Assembly: GCA_031472005.1 (NCBI GenBank)
Contig: PZJY01000003.1
Location: 2,790,001 to 2,854,000 of the forward strand
Source of the DNA: Tetracladium setigerum
Lineage: Eukaryota; Ascomycota; Leotiomycetes; Helotiales
Reading direction: 5' to 3'
Length of the DNA: 64,000 nt
Below, one piece after another: positions 57,601-64,000 of the stretch. Both the position numbers and the translations under genes were made by a program. A model generated the notes under the pieces. It searched no databases. It worked only from the letters and a program-made list of their open reading frames with translations, and was not told the DNA's origin. Each line of letters begins with the position of its first letter. Within the stretch, counting starts at the first letter, position 1.

Positions 57601-58015
57601 AAGGCCAATTGCAAGAGTTTGGTAGCACTTCCAAAGAACCTAACTACTGAGAGTCTCGCTTGAGAACTTTCCATTCTTCACTCAATGATTCGGATCCAAG
57701 CAACAATTCCACGCTTTAACACACCTCTCTTCTCCACCCATCGTCGCAAAACATCAAGGAATTAACCATACCACTACCGCCCCACTTGCAACTCGTCACT
57801 ATACGCCAATCTCGAAAGTTGTGGCATTTTGCGAAGAAGCAGCACACTAATTTTTTTTTGGTTGGTATTTGCTTTATTCGATTCATACTAGAAGGCTCTG
57901 CTCATTTGCGACCGACCCCATCCAGCTTCCGAATTATGCTAGTGTCAACCTTCCACTTCTTCAACCCATCCATCCATTCCCATCCCATGCAACCAACTCC
58001 CGAGAAAGAATCCTC
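54691..58015. other. Gene-poor region upstream of the DUF2406 gene
   Basis: 3.3 kb without a supportable gene. It lies between the DUF2406 start and the eL33 stop. A (CT)10 tract is at about 56148-56167. The best minus-strand frame (about 57674-57429, MESSQARLSVVRFFGSATKL) starts with an ATG and ends near a GTAAGT. It could be the first exon of a small gene, but no family is recognisable, so I do not annotate it. Confidence 0.4.
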
Positions 58016-58519
58016 TTATATCGAAGATGGATACAACATGACACGAACGCTGGCACCGAAGCTCTTTGGTGGGAGGTTTCTTCTGAATTGTGCTCGTACT
58101 ACACCGGAGTTGCCTAGTGGTTGGGGAAAAGAGGTTAGCTCCCGCTCTCTCTGTCTTTCTCTCTCTGGTGCTCTTCTCCCACATCCCCTATACATCAACA
58201 TTACATACCATGTGGTCTAGTAACCTTGCCCCAAATAACGCGAATCTTGGATCCTCGAACCTCTCTTTGCGCACGGTAAACGAAAGCAACCTTCTTTCCG
58301 AGGTAGAAGCTGTGGAGATTGTTAGTATCCCCGCATATTCTCTCTTAACACACACATGGCGAGATGCACGTACTTTGCGGCGTTGGTGTCATCAACACCC
58401 TCGATCTTGATCAAGCTGGTGCCTGGGGTGGTGTTGCGCTTTCCACGGGCGTAGCTCAAGTGGCGGCCCCTATAACAACCAAAGTCAGCACCTTTTCCAT
58501 TGACTCTTCCCTCTCTCTC

Positions 58520-58551
<32 letters not shown>

Positions 58552-58851
58552 CATTCTCCCAGTCGGGTGGTTGGTCCATCACTGCGTCTCGTCTCGTCCA
58601 TCTGCCCTGTTCCACGCCCTTCGGTTGCTGGAGTTCGGGGTTTGCTTATCGGGGTTACTTACTTGACATAGACTAGAGAATTGAGTTAGCACAGGTTCTG
58701 CAATTGAGAAAAGCGGCGCAAGGCGCTCTACTTCTGCTAAGAAGGAGTCTTCATTCCCAACTCCTGCAAGCGGGAGGGGAAGAGTCAAACTACTTCTTCG
58801 GGTGGGTGGAGTGGAGGACGACTTACGGCGGTGACCAGCTTCTGAAGGCAT
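58016..58851 (-). CDS. RPL33: 60S ribosomal protein eL33 (Rpl33/RPL35A) with a 10-nt exon
   Basis: Structural protein of the large cytosolic ribosomal subunit. Five exons (58827-58851, 58663-58672, 58374-58469, 58209-58309, 58016-58113) give 109 residues; yeast has 107. The protein reads MPSEAGHR, LYVKGRHLSYARGKRNTTPG, TSLIKIEGVDDTNAANFYLG, KKVAFVYRAQREVRGSKIRV, IWGKVTRPHGNSGVVRAQFR and RNLPPKSFGASVRVMLYPSS, then I. Exon 2 is only 10 nt (TCTATGTCAA), needed for LYVK. All borders are GT-AG and all phases close. Intron 2 contains a long (CT)n tract on the plus strand. Ribosomal protein genes in fungi often carry 5' introns with regulatory roles; whether that applies here is unknown. Confidence 0.95.
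58509..58552. repeat. Interrupted (CT)n microsatellite in an RPL33 intron
   Basis: About 20 CT units with one CG interruption, in the second intron of RPL33 (GA on the gene strand). Confidence 0.9.
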
Positions 58852-60110
58852 CTTGACGAATCTCTCTGGACTATTGCTAGTATTTGAGAGAAGAGGCGAG
58901 ATATATCAACGACGCGTCCGGGTAGGAATTCGTTGATGGCGGTTTGTCGTATTTGTCGTTGGTCGGAGTTCCTTTCGCGATGCTGAATTTCGAAGAATGG
59001 CCAAAATTGTGTGGACCCACATTCCAATTGGAACTAGGGGCTAGCGAGAGTCACGTGGGGTGGGGAGCCCGTGATGTTATCGAAAATGAATGCTTGCCTG
59101 CTACCTGCCAGCAAAGCAAAGCCAGCAGAAGAAGAGAGAGAGGTTGGGGGAATAGCGATGAGATGATACAAATAGATGGTGGTGGTTACCTCTTCCAAGT
59201 TGCATTGGTTGGCAATGGTTGGTGTTTTACCTGACCTTGACTAATGTCATTCTCTTGCGATAGACAAGCAGACAGGAAGGAATTCTCAACTTGTGACCCT
59301 GTTGATTGATTGCCTACTCACTCGTCCTCCATTCGCCTTCCTTCACTTGTTTCCTTTCGCTCTTTCTCTCCCAAGGAGATATCTTTCTCTACCTCACACA
59401 CACCAACCATCTCTCTCTCTCCTGCTTTCTATCTCACTCACACCCACCCCACGAATAATGCAAGCTCCTCTCCCTACCTACCCACTCCCACTCACTACTC
59501 CTCTGAAATATCCGGAGATGCCAGTTCGCTCGCTCTCAACCAGGCAGCGGATGCCACGGGTGGGATAGAGTTGGTCCTTGCCTCCTCTATGCCCTCCTCT
59601 GCCTTCGATTACTGTCATGGTCGAGGCCCCTCAGACAACGCCAATTGCTTTATAATCGCCCCCGAGATGACCTTCATTGTGCTTGTTGGGAGGTGACTTA
59701 CAGTACCGGCCGGTGGCTCTTTATCAAATCGAGTTAGATAATCGTCGTGATGCTGCACTGTGCGAATAATCAAACACTAACAATCCCTTCCCTTCCGCCC
59801 TCCCATGATTGATTGATTGCATTTTGTTCTGTCGAATCTCATCTCCCAAAGTTATAAAAACCCCATGGTGGCCCCGTGCTCTGCTGAGTGCATTTGCTGT
59901 CGCTGCAATTTTTATTTCTCCGGGACCGCTTGCCCCGCTGAGAAGCTAAACCATCAATCACCCCTCCTCCTCCCCCATCATCTCCCTTCCTCGACTTTCC
60001 TCCTTCTCAACATAAATCTTCTCGACTTCTTTGCTATCACACCCACCGCCAAATTCCCCTTCAATTTCCCTCCCTCGACTTCTATCCTTCCCACCACATC
60101 CCCCGTCAAG
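58852..60110. promoter_or_regulatory. Divergent RPL33/ZWF1 promoter region
   Basis: 1.26 kb between the two starts. A plus-strand frame at 59310-59696 is Ser/Pro/Thr low-complexity and probably not a gene. The last 150 bp before the ZWF1 ATG are strongly CT-rich (CCTCCTCCTCCC), typical of a highly expressed fungal gene. Confidence 0.4.
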
Positions 60111-62097
60111 ATGGCAGATACCATCGTCAAGCCAGAGGAGCACCACAATGCTGCGTAAGTTGCTTCTTCGCTTTTCCTATCTCCCCCCTCCTCTCTACGT
60201 CACAATCGCAGCAATCGCGCTTTCCACAGCTATCCGCGACAACGCATCCGCGATATGAGGCCTTTCCGAAGGTCGTACAAGCTGCAAAATCCCGAGCTTC
60301 ACATATGGGCCACTTCTCGCATTTCAATGGGAGCTCTATTTAATGCCGAAACGGAAAAGTGACTAACCTGAGTTTGCCCCACCTAGCACTATCGAGCTGA
60401 AGGACAACACCGTCATTGTCGTCCTCGGTGCCTCGGGAGATTTGGCAAAGAAGAAGACTGTAAGCAAGCCATTGTGCAGATTCTAGCCTGGGACACGATG
60501 CTAACTCATTACAATAGTTCCCAGCTCTCTTTGGTCTCGTAAGTCGGCCAGCAACACACTCGGTCGGTGTTGTCCCACTAACTCCGCTTTCCCATAGTAC
60601 CGAAATCAATTCCTCCCAAAAGATATCAAAATCGTCGGATATGCCCGGACGAAGATGGACCATGAGGAGTACCTCAAGAGGGTCAAGTCTTACATCAAGA
60701 CTCCCACAAAGGACATGGAGCAGCAGTTGGAGGAGTTCTGTTCCGTCTGCTCATATGTGTCTGGCCAGTATGACAAGGACGAGTCGTTCATTGCGCTCCG
60801 AGAGCACATCGAAGGCTTAGAGAAAGGACGAAAGGAGCAAAACAGAGTCTTCTACATGGCTCTTCCTCCCAGTGTGTTCACAACCGTCTCTCAGCACTTG
60901 AAGAAGAACTGCTACCCAACAACTGGCATTGCAAGAATTATTGTGCGTCCCGGAATCCATACACTGTTTAAATTGCAAGCTAATTTTTCCAGGTCGAGAA
61001 ACCATTCGGAAAGGATCTTGCAAGCTCTCGCGAGTTGCAGAAGGCGCTGGAGCCGAACTGGAAGGAGGACGAGATTTTCCGTATCGATCACTACTTGGGC
61101 AAGGAGATGGTGAAGAACATTTTGATCTTGAGATTCGGTAACGAATTCTTTGGCGCTACCTGGAACCGAAACCACATCGACAACGTTCAGATCTCTTTCA
61201 AGGAGCCTTTCGGAACTGAGGGTCGTGGTGGTTACTTTGACGAGTTTGGAATCATTCGTGATGTCATGCAAAACCATCTTCTTCAAGTGTTGACCCTTCT
61301 GGCCATGGAGAGGCCAATCTCCTTCTCTGCAGAAGATGTCCGAGACGAGAAAGTTCGTGTGCTGAGAGGAATCCCAGCCATTGAGCCAAAGAACGTCATC
61401 ATTGGTCAATACGGCAAATCTCTGGATGGAAACAAGCCATCTTACAAGGAGGACGATACTGTGCCAAAGGATTCGAGGTGCCCAACCTTCTGCGCGATGG
61501 TAGCATATATCAAGAACGAGAGGTGGGACGGTGTTCCCTTCATCTTGAAGGCCGGTAAGGCCCTCAATGAGCAGAAGACTGAGATCCGCATTCAATTCAA
61601 GGATGTTACCTCTGGTATCTTCAAGGACATCCCTCGAAATGAACTTGTCATGCGCATTCAACCAAACGAAAGTGTCTACATCAAGATGAACTCCAAGCTC
61701 CCCGGTCTGAGCATGCAAACCGTTGTTACCGAGCTCGACCTGACCTACCGAAGACGATTCTCCGATCTCAAGATCCCAGAGGCCTACGAATCCCTTATTC
61801 TTGACGCTCTCAAGGGCGATCATTCTAACTTTGTCCGTGACGACGAATTGGATGCAAGCTGGAGAGTCTTCTCTCCTCTTCTCCATTACCTTGATGATAA
61901 CAAGGAGATTATCCCAATGGAGTACCCATACGGTATGATCAACCGCTCGCAGAATTGGAAATATGCTAATATTGAAAACAGGCTCCCGTGGACCTGCTGT
62001 GCTTGACGACTTCACCTCCTCGTATGGCTACAAGTTCAGCGACGCAGCTGGTTATCAATGGCCAACCACTGCTACCCAACCACCAAACAAGCTGTAA
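60111..62097 (+). CDS. ZWF1: Glucose-6-phosphate 1-dehydrogenase
   Basis: First enzyme of the oxidative pentose phosphate pathway: glucose-6-phosphate plus NADP to 6-phosphogluconolactone and NADPH, in the cytosol. Six exons (60111-60154, 60387-60459, 60518-60538, 60598-60942, 60993-61932, 61982-62097) give 512 residues. The dinucleotide-binding GASGDLAKKKT is followed by FPALFGL on a 21-nt exon. Next are IVEKPFG, the catalytic RIDHYLGKEMVKN, FGATWNRNHIDNVQI and GYFDEFGIIRDVMQNHLLQ. The C-terminal domain contains RWDGVPFILKAGKALNE and the end GYKFSDAAGYQWPTTATQPP. The frame is intact. The first intron is about 230 nt. A long minus-strand open frame opposite (60912-62015) is only the antisense shadow of this gene. 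Confidence 0.97.
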
Positions 62098-63095
62098 GTG
62101 ATGCGGTATGCGATGGAGACGGGGTAGATTAGAAAAAATCGATGTTATGCAATGCTCGCTGCACAGGTGATCAACTATGCATTCAGAGCCGTCAGGTCTA
62201 ACCTCCGCGAACCTGATTTCGTCAATTTCACTTGGAATACGGGAGGAATTAGCTTGCTGGTGCTTCTTTTGAAGTTGACTTGATGAAATTACGAGGACTT
62301 TTCTTCTTGGACTCAATTTGCGTTGGAGGAGTTTGTGAAAAATGGTCTTCTTATTGATGTTAGTACATAATAAAAAGAGATATCAACTACAAGTGTGTAC
62401 GTTCATTGCGACCTGATGTTTTAGCTGTTGTTTGGGCTTTTATCCTTTGCTTTGTTTTTAAGAATTGTCAATGTCTGGAGGTCCGGTTTAAAAACGAGGC
62501 ATCAAGGTAAGTAAGTATCCGTGTTCCAAGCCCTTTTCGGAGAGCACTTGCTACATGACGGTTTTTAAGCGCCTTTCCAGTGAGTGTGAAGGGATATCAT
62601 CGGTCTTTTTGGTTGATTACTTGACATTTACATCTCCCAAAGCAAAGCCTTCGGAGCACATCCCGATCTCGGACGCCGCCAGTGTGGATGTGCCGGTTTC
62701 CTAGACTCGGAGTCTCCAATGAAGCGCTTGAACTCCCCGATGGATATCAGACCCCATCGCTTTCCATCTGCTTTAAGTAAATGCACTTGAGCCTCTTTTG
62801 ATTATTGAAATCCAATCTTCACATTTCTATAGATCTTTGTTTTTCCGCCCAAAAAAATGATGAGAGAGTTTACCTTTCAATGATCCCCTTCCCCATACTT
62901 TCAACACCGCACAGCTCAACAGTATCCGTCCAAACCCCCACCTTTGAACGCACAAATTCCGAAGAAGTCCCCCGTCTTGGCGATTTGAAGGTGGGATAAG
63001 AAGAGTTTTGCGTCAAGAAGAAGCCTTTCCTTGCTGTATCTGTAGGGAAGGGATATCCGCGGATCTGATGTTGATATAGCCAGTGCCCCTTCGCT
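62098..63095. other. Intergenic, no gene seen
   Basis: 998 bp holding the ZWF1 3' UTR and the promoter of the partial MFS gene. No coding sequence supported. Confidence 0.4.
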
Positions 63096-64000
63096 ATGCA
63101 ATCACCCGGCGGAAAAGCCAATGGCGGCGGCAGCTTGGAGGATGTGTCGGTTGCCGAAAAGGGGCTCGCTTCACTACCACCACAACGTCAACATCAACAT
63201 CAACAGCAGCAGCAGCAGCAAAAACACGAACAACAACAAGGAACAGAGCCGGTTCTCATCCAAACCCCCACCAACACCACCACCAACAACAACAACCCAG
63301 CCCTTCCCCTTCCCGAAAAAAGCACCACAAGAACCTCACACATCCACCAAATCCCACACCTCCCCATCTCCCTCCCCTCACGCATCTTCCAACTCCTCAC
63401 CCAAAAATCCGGTGCCGGCAAACCCCTCGATGTCGACGACCCCCCCGACGGCGGCATCCAAGCCTGGACCGTCGTCCTCCTCTGCCATCTAATCGGTTTC
63501 CACACCTGGGGTTTCCTCAACGCCTTCGGCGTCCTCCAATCGCACTACGTGACCTCCCTCTCGCGCTCACCATCCGACATATCATGGATCGGCTCCCTCC
63601 AAGCCTTCTTCATGTTTTTCCTCTCCGCCCCTGCCGGACGTCTGATGGACGCGGGGTATTTCCATCAGTTATTCTTCATAGGTAGCACGCTTCAGATCGC
63701 CGGCTTTTTCTTTGCGAGTTTCGCGAGAACGTATTGGCAGCTTTTGCTTTGTCATAGTCTTTGTATTGGTCTTGGGGGTGGGATACACTTCATCCCCTCC
63801 ATCTCCCTCGTCGCGACGTATTTCCGCAAGAATCGCGCGCCGGCACTTGCGCTTGTCGTGTGTGGGAATTCGGCCGGGGGACTGTTTTACGCGGCGGTGT
63901 TGCAGAATGCGCTGCCCGCGGTGGGATATGCGTGGACGATGCGGATTTGTGGGTTCGTGATGTTGATTACGCTGGGGCCGGCGAATTGGTTGTTGAAGCC
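63096..64000 (+). CDS. Monocarboxylate-type MFS transporter (MCH family), cut at right edge
   Basis: Plasma-membrane transporter of the fungal monocarboxylate permease homologue group. Substrates are rarely known. An ATG at 63096 opens a frame with no stop before the window end, about 301 codons. The first 110 residues are hydrophilic with a polyQ tract (QRQHQHQQQQQQQKHEQQQ) and Asn/Pro runs. The hallmark DDPPDGGIQAWTVVLLCHLI starts the first span, then FLNAFGVLQSHYV, SPSDISWIGSLQAFFMFFLS and APAGRLMDAGYFH. Later comes LGGGIHFIPSISLVATYFRK, followed by RAPALALVVCGNSAGGLFYA. Six or seven spans are visible; the second half is beyond the edge. No intron or frameshift seen so far. Confidence 0.88.
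   Translation, partial: MQSPGGKANGGGSLEDVSVAEKGLASLPPQRQHQHQQQQQQQKHEQQQGTEPVLIQTPTNTTTNNNNPALPLPEKSTTRTSHIHQIPHLPISLPSRIFQLLTQKSGAGKPLDVDDPPDGGIQAWTVVLLCHLIGFHTWGFLNAFGVLQSHYVTSLSRSPSDISWIGSLQAFFMFFLSAPAGRLMDAGYFHQLFFIGSTLQIAGFFFASFARTYWQLLLCHSLCIGLGGGIHFIPSISLVATYFRKNRAPALALVVCGNSAGGLFYAAVLQNALPAVGYAWTMRICGFVMLITLGPANWLLK
63180..63300 (+). repeat. CAA/CAG-rich coding repeat (polyQ/polyN) in the MFS N-terminus
   Basis: CAGCAGCAGCAG and CAACAACAA runs encode Gln and Asn tracts in the cytosolic N-terminus. Such tracts are prone to length variation. Confidence 0.8.

Noticed and set aside
59310..59696. Plus-strand ORF in the RPL33/ZWF1 gap
   Set aside because: Ser/Pro/Thr/His composition driven by CT-rich promoter sequence.
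60912..62015. Long minus-strand ORF of 367 codons
   Set aside because: It lies exactly antisense to ZWF1, whose family match is unambiguous. The minus frame has no recognisable domain.
1..64000. tRNA genes, CRISPR arrays, biosynthetic cluster enzymes, viral relics
   Set aside because: No cloverleaf with a convincing T-loop, no spaced repeats, no PKS/NRPS/terpene synthase domains and no viral proteins were recognised by eye. A tRNA scan was not possible.

Overview
The window is nuclear DNA from a filamentous ascomycete (Pezizomycotina). The reasons are short GT-AG introns of about 45-100 nt in nearly every gene, CT-rich promoters, and fungal-only families: fungal cytosine deaminase, DUF2406, Zn2Cys6 regulators, an RTC4-domain protein and CreB. 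Protein style and moderate GC suggest Leotiomycetes, but that is inference. I see no rRNA, tRNA, transposon, CRISPR or viral sequence.

I support 24 protein genes, two cut by the window edges. Left (1-12 kb): N-terminal part of an uncharacterised protein, HEM12 (haem synthesis), FCY1 (cytosine deaminase), a YDJ1-type DnaJ chaperone, a Zn2Cys6 regulator and the 20S proteasome subunit PUP1. Middle (12-27 kb): the nucleoporin NUP159, an NmrA-like NAD(P) protein, an orphan ORF, the divergent secretory pair ALG12/YOS1 and the deubiquitinase CreB. Carbon-related stretch (31-47 kb): a sucrose-type GPH transporter, dynamitin, an RTC4-domain protein, then a Zn2Cys6 regulator, an intracellular GH3 beta-glucosidase and a divergent MFS sugar transporter that look like a small beta-glucoside utilisation cluster. 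Right (47-64 kb): FUN30-type remodeller, VMA21, a DUF2406 protein, ribosomal protein eL33 (with a 10-nt exon), glucose-6-phosphate dehydrogenase and a partial monocarboxylate-type MFS transporter. Two gene-poor stretches, 27.4-31.4 kb and 54.7-58.0 kb, show no supportable coding sequence.

The most striking property is technical or evolutionary. Eight genes carry in total twelve apparent one-base deletions, nearly all in short homopolymers and mostly in G/C runs, while protein homology continues across every break. Several are in genes essential in yeast (HEM12, NUP159). Uncorrected long-read homopolymer errors are the simplest explanation, so these genes are annotated as intact-in-life but frameshifted in this sequence.

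No clearly new biological system was found. The best candidates for follow-up are the regulator/GH3/MFS cluster, the micro-exons (10 nt in eL33, 14 nt carrying the catalytic box of CreB), and a 377-nt GC-rich intron in the DUF2406 gene.
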